The notes: generated by a model not told the origin, from the sequence alone. A DNA stretch of 64,000 nt from Plumapathes pennacea (GCA_964036295.1 OZ038465.1:25702870-25766869), one strand, 5' to 3'. Numbered from the stretch's first letter, positions 12,047 to 24,205 are shown. Numbers and translations are program-made.

Positions 12047-12222
12047 CAGTAGAACCCCGCTAACTCGAACTCCCAAGGGAAACCAGAAATAGTTCGAGTT
12101 AGCGGGAGTTCAAGTTAGTCGATAGTAAAAATGATTGAAAGGGAAATCCAAGGGAAATAGGTTTGTGTTCGAGACAGCGGGGAGTTCGAGTTAATTGAGT
12201 TTAAGTTAGCAGGGTTCTACTG
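12047..12222. mobile_element. Tigger/pogo-like MITE with TA duplication
   Basis: 176 bp element with inverted ends CAGTAGAACCCCGCTAACTC and its inverse ending GGGTTCTACTG, flanked on both sides by TA (12045-12046 and 12223-12224). CAGTAGAACC-type ends are typical of Tigger/pogo elements of the Tc1/mariner superfamily. It lies between the 3' ends of the helicase and METTL22 genes. No transposase, so non-autonomous. Confidence 0.75.
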
Positions 12223-12502
12223 TATTATGGATTGAAATTATCCTGACCGGAACATGAAATAAGTAATAAGTCCTAAGTGAACTCACGTCCTAATGTACTG
12301 ATGCTGGAAATCATGTGACAAAATAGTTTCAATAGAACGTGCAGAGCTAAGCAGTAAAACACGCCCCCAACAACTAACATTTCGTTGTGTATCAACGTTC
12401 ACTTTCTTAGATGCCAAAAACCAGGCCACTGAGTTTGTTAAAAAAAAATGCAGAGTTAAAAAAAAAAGAAAAGAAAACTATCCACACACCTACAGATCAT
12501 TC

Positions 12503-15500
12503 TCAGCTCATTTCCTCTTGTTTTCTTAGAGATTGTGTGGCCTTAATTTCCCACAGTTCCTGAAATTTAACCGAACAGCCTTTAGTTGTATAAATATTCT
12601 TTTTGTAAACTGTGTGTGAGTTGTGTTCAGGTTAGGTCTTGTTGGAAGTACTGCACCTGGTCTGATTCTGTTGTTACACTCTGAACGAATTTACATGCAA
12701 CTGATTATAAAGTCAATTCAGGTTTTTGATTGATTCTGCATGCCAGATGTTCATACAGCTTTTGTTTTATTTCACTTGCTTCACTCTGCATTTATGTTAC
12801 TGGTAATTGATGGATGTAGAGCTAAAACACTAACCAGTTCATTGACTCTGTCACACTCGAAGAACTGAGGAAAGTCCACAACAAGCTGGCTTGCCGTCAA
12901 ACTGTTGTGACGTGACAGGGCTGCTGTAAAGTAGCTGTATGCAGGACAGGCAACATCCAATTCCTCTAGAGTAAAGTTCAGCCTAGAAAAAATTGGCCAG
13001 TTTTAGGAAGTACTGTACATGTGCAAATGAGACTGACTGATGGAACAACCCATGACCATTGCCCAAATTTCAAAATTTTAAATGTCTGCAAAACAATCAA
13101 CCTGACTAATAAAGTAGTTACCGCTTCTCAATAGCTAAGTACAGTGTTGCACTCGTTTCCATCAGGATGGCTGACACAGTCTTCAGGAATGCATCAGTCA
13201 ACAGGCTGTCATATATCACTGAAACAAAACAAAACAAAAAATATGACTTGTGCATGGGAAATATTGGAATCTCTTGAAACTGCAGTGTTACATAATTAAG
13301 GTATCACCCCCCTCAAACGACCACTTTCCAGCAGAGTTTTATTTAAATTGCATCAATTGATTAAACATAGGCATGTTATATATCAAACTGTTTGTTATTA
13401 AATTATCTAGCTGCTTCTAATAATGTCTGTTGTTAATACCAAATATGGCAAACGTTATTCTGTAATCATTGATGTCACAGGTTTTTAATATTTTTGACTA
13501 AATCTCCCTCAATTTTTCACTGATCAGAACGAAGCTAACAGCATTTGGAAAGGCTCATGGAGGTCTAACAAAGTGTGTCTTAGTTTTTTTATTTTAATTC
13601 AAAACATTTTTATAATATTTTAAATTTTAATGATGTGAGAAATTTTCACAGTTTACATTAAAAAGCTCATAAAAGAAGTTTGAAGCAAAATTTCAAAGTT
13701 TTGAGACACAGTTTTGTAGACCCCTTTTAGCTCTTTCATATGTTGTTGGTTTCGTTCTGATTAGTTAAAAATTGAGGGAGATTTTAGTCAAAAACATATA
13801 AAATAATGACGTCGCTGATTGTGCAATAGGTTCTCCCAAGCTCAATATCCATGCCAACCACCACCGATAATCAATGTGCTGATGTGCAACAAACATTTTG
13901 ATATATCGCATCCCAATGCTTTATGTATTTTGTCAAGTAAAAAAATTAAAACCCGTATGGCATATTAGGAGGGAGGGGGGAGGGGTGATACCTTAAAACA
14001 ACCAGTGACAGTATACATACCATCAGCAGCTATTACAACAGAAGTATGCCTTAACTGCTGCTTGTCCTCCTCACTCCAGTGAAACACATTGGTCTGGTCT
14101 GAAACACAAAACAGAACAAAACCGACAGCTGATGATATAATTAACTCTTTTACTCCCAAATAGGATCAACTTCAATTTTCTTCTGCAATGTCTCACCAGA
14201 ATATATCACACAGTAAAGAGAACTTGGCTTTTGATACCTTTCTCACATGAAAGTTGATTAAACTATCAATTCTCACTACATCACTCATATAATGTGTTCT
14301 TAAAAAGTTGGGAGAATCTGTGAGTTGAACTTGCGAGTGAAAGGGCAACAATATTGATTGGTTACCAGGTTCAACAAAAAGCGTTCAACAAAGAGTTTAT
14401 TGGTGTAGATAAGGTAAGTGAAATTGGCATGTTTACTCACCAATTGGTAAAGATGACTTGAGCCAGTCATATTCCTTCACTCTGACCACTGACTCACCTT
14501 AAATAAATACAAGAGAGAGGGGAAGCAGAGAGTACAAGTCAAATTAGTGTTTGCATCTGTAATACAATCTGTTCTTTACTGCCATTAAAACTACGGTAAG
14601 TGAAGTTGACCGGCAAAGCAGACAATAAGAATATAGTATAATAACAATAGTTTTATTTAACACCATATTAGGCTTTGTTGCATTAATGTAAAAGTAATTA
14701 CAACATATTAATTGGTGCAAGCCAACTGTAATAACCATAAGGCCAGACTAGACAGTTAGCTTACTAAATAAGTTTATACACATGAATGAGGTCAAAAGAT
14801 AAGCAAGTAGAGTCAAGTCAAGTGAGAAAAAACAAGTAATAACAACAATAGAAGCTTTATCAGCATGTCCTACACAAGGTATTGCTAAAGCAATCTGTAA
14901 CAGTAACAAATTCTAAATACATAATTTATGTACATGTATGATGTGGGATACAGTATATCAATAATTTCTTGTTAATACAGAATACAAATAATAATAATTG
15001 AAAAACAAATTATACTGTGATCTACTTTCTGACTTATGCATCCAATTTAAGATTTCTTTTGTAGAAGCATTTGTAATGAAATTGCAAAAAAATTGAATCA
15101 CTAATGGTCTTTTTATTGCAATACTGTATCTGATTTAAATATGCTTCTTTTTGTGTTTGTATGCTTCTTTTTTGTTATTTTTATAAAACCTTCAATCATG
15201 TTTTCATGAAGTTTATTATAACAGTTGCATGAAAGCTGAGAATTATACAAGAAATGGATGGAAGAACTGACAAGCAATGCATGCTAATGTATGCATGGAG
15301 CAGTCAAATTACCATAATTGTAGAGATGTGAGTTGATTTGTATGTTTTGCAAGCAGTTTTGTAGGACACCCTCACCAATGTCTGCAAAAATTAAAATATG
15401 TGCATATTCACAATCATATCCTCTGCTGCAAATTGCTGTGGCATACTATAAGTATAAACTAAGATCCTTAGTGGTCAGTCAATACATCACTTCAATCTAA

Positions 15501-17361
15501 CATTGATGGACATTATTTTGATCACCTATTGCACTAAAGTCAGCCAACTGGGTTGACTGTATCAAATGTCAACTGGCCTTCAGTGAATCGTTGATATAAT
15601 ATCAATATTGATATTTCACTGATGGTCAGTTGTTTATCACTGACAATAATTGTCAACAATATATTGTTATGGTAATATTGTTAATAATGGTCAAGAGTTG
15701 GTGAAATGAGCAACAGGAAAGCCCACATACTGTCAAATGTATATTCCCCCATTTGGGTGCATATTGCAGGTTAAAAGCATGTTGCAGTTTACCTGTGCAC
15801 AGCACATGTTGTGCAACTCGTCCCAGGACAATACTGCACAGACCAATACCTGCTCCAAGTTCCAGGGCACAACAGCCATCAAACCTGACAAACATTGGAA
15901 CAGAGGTCAATTTTATTTCTATTTGATAATGATTAAAAGGAGTGATGTTCAAATTCACTTGAACATTGTTACACTCTAGTACATATATATATACATGCAG
16001 GGCCAGCACACAGACAGACAGACAGTAAAGAAATTCCACCTGAATCACACAAAACATAATGCTAAATACCTTTCTACATTGTGTACTAAGAAGTCACAGA
16101 GAAGAAGAGCACCCCTCCACACCTAAAGAGGGTTTTAAAAATTATGTTTTAAACACTAGACAGTTCAAATAACAGGGTCATCTTTTATTTGTGATGTTGT
16201 TCCCAGTACCATTCCTTCTGCAGTTAGAAAATAACTTCAACGCTCTTTAAGATGAACAGCGTTCTGCGCTGCCACAAAGTTTACATGCTGTCCACACCGA
16301 CAAGTCCTTCATAAACTGAAAAGTTTGGGGTCCAGTCGTTTTCACAAATTTAAGAGCTTTGTGTCTTAAACTGGGACAGGATTTCATACCATCAGTCGAG
16401 TCCACACTCCAAGTACCCTACCTCACCCCCCTCCCCCTTGCGTTCAGTAATTTGAAAATCCCATAAATAAATCTTCACCAATCACTATACCTGGAGGCCC
16501 ACATCTTTCAGGCATGTAGCCACAAGGTGTTCTGTAGAAGAAAACAAAGCCATCAGTATTCACACAAGGTCAAATATTTTACACAATTTGATAGATTTCG
16601 AAGATATAAGCTTATCAAAGTTGCTCTTAAATTCGAGATGAAATAAAGTTTATGTACTGTATGCTGTATGTACAGAATGTATGAAGATACTAACTCACGG
16701 TAATGAAGTCATCAGCCTCATCAGCTTCAGACGGTCGTCTGCGCGTCACAATTATATCGCCATCTTCGTCAGTTCCAGATGAACAATCCTCTAACAACAA
16801 GTCAGTCTCTCCATCATCCCTTGTGCAATTTCCAAACTTCCTCTTGATCTTAAATCTGGACCATGCTGTTAAGATGAATGGGCTATTCCATTTAATATCC
16901 GTACCCCCCCCTATCGAGGACCTTGGAATTCTTCAGGGGTAAGCTGATGTTTTGCCCTGGAATTCCTCAGGGGTAAGAAAATTTTCCAATGGAAATCTTC
17001 AGGGGTAGGGAGTTTTGACTGAGATTTCTTCAGGGGTCAAGTGTAAAAAATGAAAATCTTCAGGGGTAAACACGAATTTCTGCAGGGGGTCTCGTTTAGG
17101 GCAGGAATTCCTCAGGGGTATAGTAAAACCCTGGTCCTCGATAGGGGGGTACGGATATTAAATGGAATAGCCCAATGATGCAGCGTATTTACAGCAGCAT
17201 GCAAGACGAACAGTTTGGGAAAGACCCATTGCAAAGCAGCAAGATTATCCTTTACTTTAGAACATGAAGACAACTGACAGACCCATCCATTTCCGGTCTT
17301 TCTCCTCAAATGTGCTGCAAGCATGAACATCGGAAAAGACAAATTCTCCTGGGGCCGCCAT
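12503..17361 (-). CDS. METTL22: METTL22-type protein-lysine methyltransferase, 11 exons
   Basis: Minus-strand gene of the seven-beta-strand SAM-dependent METTL21/22 family; METTL22 methylates protein lysine (KIN17 in humans). Exons: 1 from ATG 17361; 16865-16695; 16531-16491; 16122-16070; 15884-15793; 15381-15313; 14497-14441; 14098-14021; 13218-13122; 12982-12835; 12559-12503 (stop). Exons 2-11 join in consistent phase with GT/AG borders. Residue evidence in order: FVFSDVHACSTFEEKDRKW (start), VWRGALLLCDFLV, the SAM-binding motif CCALELGAGIGLCSIVLG, DIGEGVLQNCLQNIQINSH, VVRVKEYDWLK, HWSEEDKQQLRHTSVVIAAD, YDSLLTDAFLKTV, EKRLNFTLEELDV, FPQFFECDRVNEL and ELWEIK. All follow the human METTL22 order. 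The exon 1 donor is unresolved: read straight through, the frame meets TAA soon after FMF, and a phase-1 donor at ATGG/GTCTGT is the only fitting one I see. The exon 2 donor is A/GTTAGT. Confidence 0.9.
13296..13996. mobile_element. TTAA-flanked foldback MITE inside METTL22 intron 8
   Basis: Ends TTAAGGTATCACCCC (13296) and GGGGTGATACCTTAA (to 13996) are inverted and both carry TTAA, the target of piggyBac and Kolobok elements. A second inverted pair (GACTAAATCTCCCTCAATTT near 13496 and its inverse near 13780) lies inside. It makes up 701 bp of the 802 bp intron 13219-14020. Confidence 0.7.
14141..14347. mobile_element. TTAACTC...GAGTGAAAGGG MITE, METTL22 intron 7
   Basis: About 207 bp member of a family with termini TTAAC(C/T)CTTTCACTCCCAA and its inverse and core GAGAACTTGGCTTTTGATAC, seen also at 9945-10245, 41497-41696 and 42288-42498. 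It sits inside the 14099-14440 intron. The right end is slightly degraded. Confidence 0.75.
16880..17173. mobile_element. MITE GGGCTATTCC...GGAATAGCCC with AAT duplication, METTL22 intron 1
   Basis: 294 bp element with nearly perfect ~40 bp inverted ends beginning GGGCTATTCCATTTAATATC. AAT flanks both sides (16877-16879 and 17174-17176). The interior has about five imperfect repeats of CTTCAGGGGT. It lies just 14 bp upstream of the exon 2 acceptor. A 3 bp duplication would suit a PIF/Harbinger-type element, but the family is not certain. Confidence 0.75.
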
Positions 17362-17442
17362 CTTTGTTTGACAACGCTAAACCTGCGCCCGCAGTCAGAA
17401 GGGACAGCGAACCAACAAGACAGCGGTCAGCGGACAGAGCTG

Positions 17443-17775
17443 ACCAAACCAAAACCATGTGAGCCGAAATTGAAAATTTGCTGTCAGCGGTCATGACGTC
17501 AAGTCTAACCAACATGGCTGCCGAGGCGAGCTTGTCACGATCTGCGGTACTTTGCGGTGAATGATACTTTTATAGTGTTAACGTAAGTAAAGTCAATCTT
17601 AAGACAATTTCCACGCTGTTGTCATTACTTAGAGTATATTTTTATCGGATTGTTCTCCGTTCCTGTACAACCATGAACATGGTTCTGAAGGTCGTTATCT
17701 ATTTACGTAACTACAGTAAAAAGTAAATAACATCCGCCAAAACCATGTGAGCTGAAAATTAAAAAAAAAAAGAGA
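17443..17775. repeat. Inverted-repeat pair, left copy
   Basis: Reverse complement of 19822-20125. It includes CTGTCAGCGGTCATGACGTC, AACATGGCTGCCGAGGCGAG and GAACATGGTTCTGAAGGTCG. The motif CAAAACCATGTGAGC bounds the unit at both ends (about 17450 and 17742), and CAAAACCATGT occurs again near 17936. The METTL22 start codon and this repeat lie about 80 bp apart, so the repeat may overlap its promoter. Confidence 0.7.
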
Positions 17776-18527
17776 TGGCCTTCTGTTAATCTATGGAAGC
17801 ACTGAATTTTACCGATTCACCTTTTGGCTGGAAATTGGCATCATGACTACAATTAGTTTATTTCCAGTGTAAGCTTGTGGTTTCGGTGGATGTTATTTAC
17901 TCTTTACTCTGGTGAATGGTGTAAATAACATCCGTCAAAACCATGTAGCGTGCGCTAAAAATAAGTTGTTGTAATCATAATACCGATTACTGGTCCATGT
18001 AAACTGGCAGTAAATAATAATAATACATATGGGGTGTTTTAGCAACTGGGCATCAAAGTTCATCATTGTTGCTGAAAAATTTTAAACTTAATATCACTTT
18101 GCACTTTCTGCCACTACCATTGACCGACAAAAATACACATCTTGACCACCTATTTGAAGCAAAAAGAACAGATTTTATAAATGGCATTGAGAACATTAAT
18201 ATCACAGATTTTTATGGCCATGTACTACATCATGGCAAAACCTTCTATATGAATTATATAATTCCCAGTTCCAATTCTGTCTCAATCAGATAAGAAATCA
18301 ATATAGTTCTGACTAAGTTGATTATTCTAAACAGAAATGTTAATGTGTGTGCTCTGCTCACACATGAATGCATGTTTGATCCCCTCTTGCCTTCCCCTCA
18401 CTGACGAGTTTCATGATGATGTTTGCTCAGTGGATTGGGCTGTCATGCAGGTTCCAATGCTGAATAGAGGGGGGAGGGGGGCTGACAGACCTACACAACT
18501 CCAGTTGTGAATATATTTTTGGTGCCT
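17776..18527. other. No recognisable gene
   Basis: Contains a third CAAAACCATGT motif near 17936. I searched the minus strand below the PLE remnant for a GIY-YIG endonuclease and did not find one. Confidence 0.35.
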
Positions 18528-18767
18528 TCATATTTTTGCTCTGACGAGCATGTCTTTAAGGGATTTGCCTCTCTTAAAATATATTATAGGGGGTTCCATG
18601 AATATCGTTTTCAATAAAGGCTGGTTTTGTATTAGATGCCAGTGTTTCATTAAAATTTCTTTTAAGTTGTACACTGACGGCTGGTATTGTGTTACAAACA
18701 GCAAAATTCCTGTTGGTCGCTCTTGACTTAAGTTGAAGTGCAGACTGCCTTTCTGTAAAAGCCACAT
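18528..18767 (-). pseudogene. Penelope-like RT remnant (C-terminal tail)
   Basis: The minus strand encodes a block with YNLKEILMKHWHLIQNQPLL, then FMEPPIIYFKRGKSLKDMLV and RAKI. This is the conserved end of Penelope-like reverse transcriptases (HW.L....L...F...P.I...R.KSLKD.LVRAK). The full-length PLEs in this window end with the same signature (KHWQLIQ, TAYTKHKNIKDMLVKS). Only this tail survives. It is a different, more conventional lineage than the copies at 30.8-40.5 kb. Confidence 0.75.
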
Positions 18768-19821
18768 CAGAGATTCTTCTCTCTACTAGGTGGTTGGGGT
18801 TATGTTAGGTTTTTATGTATATCTTTGCTGGGCAATCATACTTCTTAGTGTCTTGCACCTGAAGAAGGCATGGTCACTTTGTTCATTTACCTGTTAGACA
18901 AAATTTTAATGTTACACATCTCAATACCAGTTATAGTTATTTCTAAATAAGAAGATACCAGACTACCAGATTTTGACTACTTTTCACTCTGTTTAGAATA
19001 CTGTATTAATATTTGTTTTGATACTTTGTAAGGAATAAACACTGATGGTATGAAAGATGAGTGATGTTGCTTTAAAAAAATTGTCTAGTATAAAATCATA
19101 TATGATTTTATTTTCTGCAACAATTTACTTCTCTCTTTTGCCAGCTTTGCTTTTAAAATCTTGTTCCTATTTGGACCATGGTGGCACTCCAGGACTTTCT
19201 TCCCAATGATCATGAATGGGATCCCATCAAACTCTATACCAGGGCCATCTGTACTGACTTCCTTCCATAGAATTTTGTGTTTTTTGCCACCTTAATGATT
19301 ATACAATATTGTTACAGTCAGAGACCGGATCCTTAGGGACTGGTCATTATTTAATATGGACTTTGAGAGGAAGGGGGGACTTAGTGAATCTTGTCCTTTA
19401 ATATTAATTTTTCCACACCCGGCCTATTTCATAAATAAGGAATGGTCCTTGCAATGTATATAATAAACTATTCCCCCAGCCTTATCAATGTGACAAAGAA
19501 ACCTTTGAGCTGGCTATTTTAAAATGTCAATATAAACAAATTCTTGTTAGATAAAGCCAAACAGAGATTAGGGGTTTATTTTAGCACATCTCTGGTCATC
19601 TTGTATTTATACTTACACTTATTGTACATGCATGTTTCCCATTTATTTCTAGATTAAGCTTTTACATGTTCAGGCCACTTACCATACATTCCGAAGTCTT
19701 TGCTTGCAGCATAACGAGAAGTAGTCGCTATCTCATACACTTTAATGAGTTCCAGTGCTTTCTTGAGCGTTGAAGTGTATAAACCATTGAAAGAATCGAA
19801 GGATCCATGAATTTACAGAGG
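18768..19821. other. No recognisable gene
   Basis: AT-rich sequence between the PLE tail and the right inverted copy. No exon or repeat boundary identified. Confidence 0.35.
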
Positions 19822-20125
19822 CCATTTTTTAAATTTTCAGCTTACATGGTTTTGGCGGATGTTATTTACTTTTTAATGTAGTTACGTAGATAACGACCTT
19901 CAGAACCATGTTCATGGTTGTGCAGGAACGGAGAACAACCCAATAAAAATATACTCTAGGTAATGAAAATTGTCTTAAGACTCACTTTATTTACCTACAC
20001 TACAAGAGTATCATTCACTGCAAAGCGCTGCAAGCAAGTTCGTGACATTGCTCGCCTCTGCCGCCATGTTGCTTAGACTTGACGTCATGACCGCTGACAG
20101 TAAATTATTTAATTTTGGCTCACAT
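19822..20125. repeat. Inverted-repeat pair, right copy
   Basis: Reverse complement, about 300 bp and moderately diverged, of 17443-17775. The pair encloses about 2 kb holding the PLE remnant. Either a long-TIR element or an inverted duplication. Confidence 0.7.
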
Positions 20126-20212
20126 GGTTTTGGTGGGTGTTAAATAGTGCCTTCCCTTCACGTAACCCTATTATAATGTATCATTATAATATATATCATA
20201 TATCATAAATAT

Positions 20213-20335
20213 GTATATGTACCTATGTATTCGTATGTATTCCTATGTATTCCCATGTATTCGTATGTATTCCTATGTATTCCCATGTATTCCCATGTAT
20301 TCCTATGTATTCCTATGTATTCCTATTTATTATAT
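20213..20335. repeat. (TATGTATTCC)n microsatellite
   Basis: About eleven near-perfect 10 bp units, TATGTATTCC with C/G variants. A shorter array of the same unit (21658-21692) sits exactly at the junction of the following tandem duplication, so it may have mediated it. Confidence 0.85.
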
Positions 20336-21657
20336 GGCACTGATACTACGCACGCTACGATTGGTTAATTTACCGGTCCATACTTTCCTGTACGGACCGC
20401 AAATCGATTTTGCGCACGTTCTGATTGGTCAATTTTACCGGTCCATAACTTACTGTACGGACCGCAAAATCAGTTTGCACATGTGGATCGCAAATGATTA
20501 CTCAAAAAGTTGCTAAACGTTTGTCATAAAAGGCCCAGAAGTGCAATGGGAAGTTTAAACGTTCCGGATACTCACTGTTAAGTTATGATGATCGGGGAAA
20601 GCTTACAATCTTGGAAAATGACCGTTAGGAAGAAGGAAAACATCCGAGGAAAAAATTGCTTGAGACCTCAGCCGTCATTGACAACAAGCGCTGCAGAGTA
20701 TGGAGGGTTGTTTCACCTCTGTGTTAAAATTTGCACACTTGCCAGGAAGAAAGTGGAAAGCGAACAATCACCGTGAACAGTTATGACTAAAACCGTGCAA
20801 GAATCAAGTTTTGCAGACATGTTTGCTCGTCATGGCGCACTGTGAGGACTGTAAATAGATTTTCACAATGCACGAGAACTCTGTATTTTGAAATCACTGA
20901 CTGGGACAAAAACGCCGTGGTGATTTGAGGACGTTTATTTTGCTGGAAGAAACCTAAACGCTCCACGAGGAGGCAGGAAAATTAAACGGTGAGTTTTGAA
21001 TAATATAACTTTCAACAATGTGTCGATCGGTCGCAGTTTGTGAAATGATTTCCTTTTAGTGCCATTTTGCCTTCTACATTATTGTACGTGTAAGAAACTT
21101 ATTCAAAAGAATAAAAAATACTCTGAGTTACAAAGCAGTTTCTTCTGGAAAGAGATAAGACTGCAGTTTTTTTAAATCTTTAGTGAGCGAGCAAGGGCGA
21201 GTTCGAGTCGTTCACCGCATAAAGTTCACTGCAGTGTCGTTGTTTGACACACGCTATGGGCCATTTCATTCAGCTCAGAACAAATTAGTATTTATCTAGG
21301 CAGTTGGTTCGACAGACGCTTATTTTCTTTCAAGATTTTCAAATCGGTAGAATTGTAAGCTGTTAACTGAATTCGTTGTGAAAACAAACGTGCGTAATTC
21401 ATGCCTGATCGCGATTGATGTTGTTGAATGAACGAGACGAGTACTCGTTGGGGCCTTGTTTTGTGTTTGCCGAAAGATCTAAAGCCATATAATAAATATC
21501 TTATTAACCTCGTTTGCTTGGTCCGTACCGTAAGTTATGGATCCTCGTTTTTTTCGTCGCCTTATGGCCCTCGCGCGAAGCGCGCTCGGGCCATAAGGCG
21601 ACGAAAAAAAGTCGGTCCATAACTTACTGTACGGACCGCGCGCTCGGTTAATAAGAT
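20325..21657. repeat. Tandem duplication, unit 1 (uninterrupted)
   Basis: Begins TTATTATATGGCACTGATAC and ends at GTTAATAAGATCTATG. Nearly identical to 21683-24205 except that unit 2 carries an extra ~1.18 kb. It contains several copies of the palindrome GGTCCATAACTTACTGTACGGACC and one long perfect hairpin (21546-21613). No protein recognised. Confidence 0.85.
21455..21657. mobile_element. Foldback element with perfect hairpin core
   Basis: Outer inverted sequences (ATCTTATTAACC... and ...GGTTAATAAGAT) plus GGTCCGTAC/GTACGGACC arms surround a perfect hairpin: TTTCGTCGCCTTATGGCCC, a GC-rich loop CGCGCGAAGCGCGC, then the inverse. An identical copy is at 23995-24205 in the second duplicate. 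Confidence 0.65.
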
Positions 21658-21682
21658 CTATGTATTCCCATGTATTCCCATG

Positions 21683-24205
21683 TATTCCTATTTATTATAT
21701 GGCACTGATACTACGCACGCTACGATTGGTTAATTTACCGGTCCATACTTTCCTGTACGGACCGCAAATTGATTTTACGCGCGTTCTGATTGGTCAATTT
21801 TACCGGTCCATAACTTACTGTACGGACCGCAAAATCAGTTTGCACATGTGGATCGCAAATGATTACTCAAAAAGTTGCTAAACGTTTGTCATAAAAGGCC
21901 CAGAAGTGCAATGGGAAGTTTAAACGTTCCGGATACTCACTGTTAAGTTATGATGATCGGGGAAAGCTTACAATCTTGGAAAATGAGCGTTCCGAAGAAG
22001 GAAAACATCCGAGGAAAAAATTGCTTGCGACCTCAGCCGTCATTGACAACAAGCGCTGCAGAGTATGGAGGGTTGTTTCACCTCTGTGTTCAAATTTGCA
22101 CACTTGCCAGGAAGAAAGTGGAAAGCGAACAATCACCGTGAACAGTTAATAATGGTAATAGGACTGAGTGGAGTCCGATTCGGTCTGTAATCATACGAGT
22201 GATTACGAAATCGGACGACCGCGCTTCGCGGGAGTCTGATTTCGTAATCACGAGTATGATTACAGACCGACATCGGACGACACGAAGTCCTCTTACCAAT
22301 TAATTATAAATATTACAATTTCTGAGAATGAAATGATCATATAGCTTCAGCGTCTTCTCCTGTACTATACATAAAAACAAAGCATCAAGAAGTACTTCAT
22401 CGCCGATCTATTTTAACACGCGCGTACACACGGTTCGGCGTTTGTAAACACGCCGCTTGTTCGTAGTTATCTAGCTCTCAGTTATATCAACTTAAAATAC
22501 TTGAGAGAAAGAAGAAGCTAATTTACCCAATGATTTGAGTTGAATGCGGATTTTTGAAGTAAAAGTAAAAAATGTGTAAGTTCTTTACACTCAGTAAAAA
22601 GCAGTAAACCCATCACGAACTCACAAATTGAAAGACAGTTTATTTCGACTTTTCAGGTTTACATTTTTTAACATAACAGGTACTTTGAAACTCAGAATAC
22701 TAGTTTATTTTTTTCACAGAAGTTTACTCCAAAGCATTCAAAGGAAATATTCAAGACTGAAAAAATCTGTATCTTAGCGGGTCGGCACAGCAATTACAAA
22801 CTTACCGATTTCTTGACGGCTTAATTTTCTAGGAGCGTTTGTCCACCATAGTCCATCACAACAAAGTTAAGTTTCTTCCATGATTTTGAAATGAATTAAC
22901 GACGTTCATTGACATTGGCCGAGCCGTAAGTTTCAGATTGTCTATAGCACAGCATGCTGGCGATGTCGTGAACTAAACAAACGCGCCCGACCGGCGAAAA
23001 TTTCCTGTCTTCTTTCGTTACATAGTGACTGTTCACGTTCTTTGATTGACCACAAACTGTTCCTTGCATGTTAAGTTGTCCAAGAATTAACAAAATTCGC
23101 CTTTCGAGAAGCCACAAACTCACACCGGCAATCGAGTTTTCCACTGAAAATCAGTGTAACGCTGATTGGTGCATTTAAATTTCACTCTTGCTTATGATTG
23201 GTCAAGCCAACTGTCCGATTACAGAACAAAGAAGTATCCGATTACAGAACAATAGGTGTCCAATTAATGATTAATTGGGGGGGTTTATGAACCAATCACA
23301 TTCGAGGAAATTGTAATATTTATGATTATGACTAAAACCGTGCAAGAATCAAGTTTTGCAGACATGTTTGCTCGTCATGGCGCACTGTGAAGACTGTAAA
23401 TAAATTTTTCACAATGCACGAGAACTCTGTATTTTGAAATCACTGACTGGGACAATACCGCCGTGTTGATTGGAGGACGTTTATTTTGCTGGAAGAAACC
23501 TAAACGCTCCACGAGGAGGCAGAAAAATTAAGCGGTGAGTTTTGAATAATATAACTTTCAACGATGTGTCGGTCGCAGTTTGTGATGAAACGATTTTCTT
23601 TTAGTGCCATTTTGCCTTCTACATTATTGTACGTGTAAGAAACTTATTCAAAAGAATAAAAAATACTCTGAGTTACAAAGCAGTTTCTTCTGGAAAGAGA
23701 TAAGACTGCAGTTTTTTTAAATCTTTAGTGAGCGAGCAAGGGTGAGTTCGAGTCGTTCACCGAATAAAGTTCACTGCAGTGTCGCTGTTTGACATACACT
23801 ATGGGCCATTTCATTCAGCTCAGAACAAATTAGTATTTATCTAGGCAGTTGGTTCGACAGACGCTTATTTTCTTTCAAGATTTTTAAATCGGTAGAATTG
23901 TAAGCTGTTAACTGAATTTGTTGTGAAAACAAACGTGCGTAATTCATGCCTGATCGCGATTGATGTTGTTGAATGACAAGACGAGTACTTGTTGGGGCCT
24001 TGTTTTATGTTTGCCGAAAGATCTAAAGCCATATAATAAATATCTTATTAACCTCGTTTGCTTGGTCCGTACCGTAAGTCATGGATCCTCGTTTTTTTCG
24101 TCGCCTTATGGCCCTCGCGCGAAGCGCGCTCGGGCCATAAGGCGACGAAAAAAAGTCGGTCCATAACTTACTGTACGGACCGCGCGCTCGGTTAATAAGA
24201 TCTAT
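21683..24205. repeat. Tandem duplication, unit 2 (with insertion)
   Basis: Same order as unit 1. At about 22147 it is interrupted after GTGAACAGTTA and resumes near 23329 at TTATGACTAAAACCG. Substitutions relative to unit 1 are few, so the duplication is fairly recent. Confidence 0.85.
22147..23328. mobile_element. 1.18 kb insertion in duplicate 2, compound structure
   Basis: Absent from unit 1, so its limits are given by an empty site. Part one (22160-22292) is a large hairpin with arms containing GGTCTGTAATCATAC and TGATTTCGTAATCAC around a CGCGCTTCGCG centre. Part two (22301-23328) has inverted ends ATAAATATTACAATTTC and GAAATTGTAATATTTAT. A short minus-strand frame at 22896-23144 contains GVSLWLLERRILLILGQLN; no function recognised. 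Confidence 0.6.

Noticed and set aside
17514-17562. Possible first exon MAAEASLSRSAVLCG on the plus strand
   Set aside because: Lies within a repeat present inverted near 20040, where the sequence differs; more likely repeat sequence than a gene.
18850-18890. CCTGAAGAAGG motif as a hammerhead relic
   Set aside because: No GAAAC core or stem I partner follows.
20213-20335. Regular short repeats resembling a CRISPR array
   Set aside because: Contiguous 10 bp microsatellite without spacers, in a eukaryotic genome.
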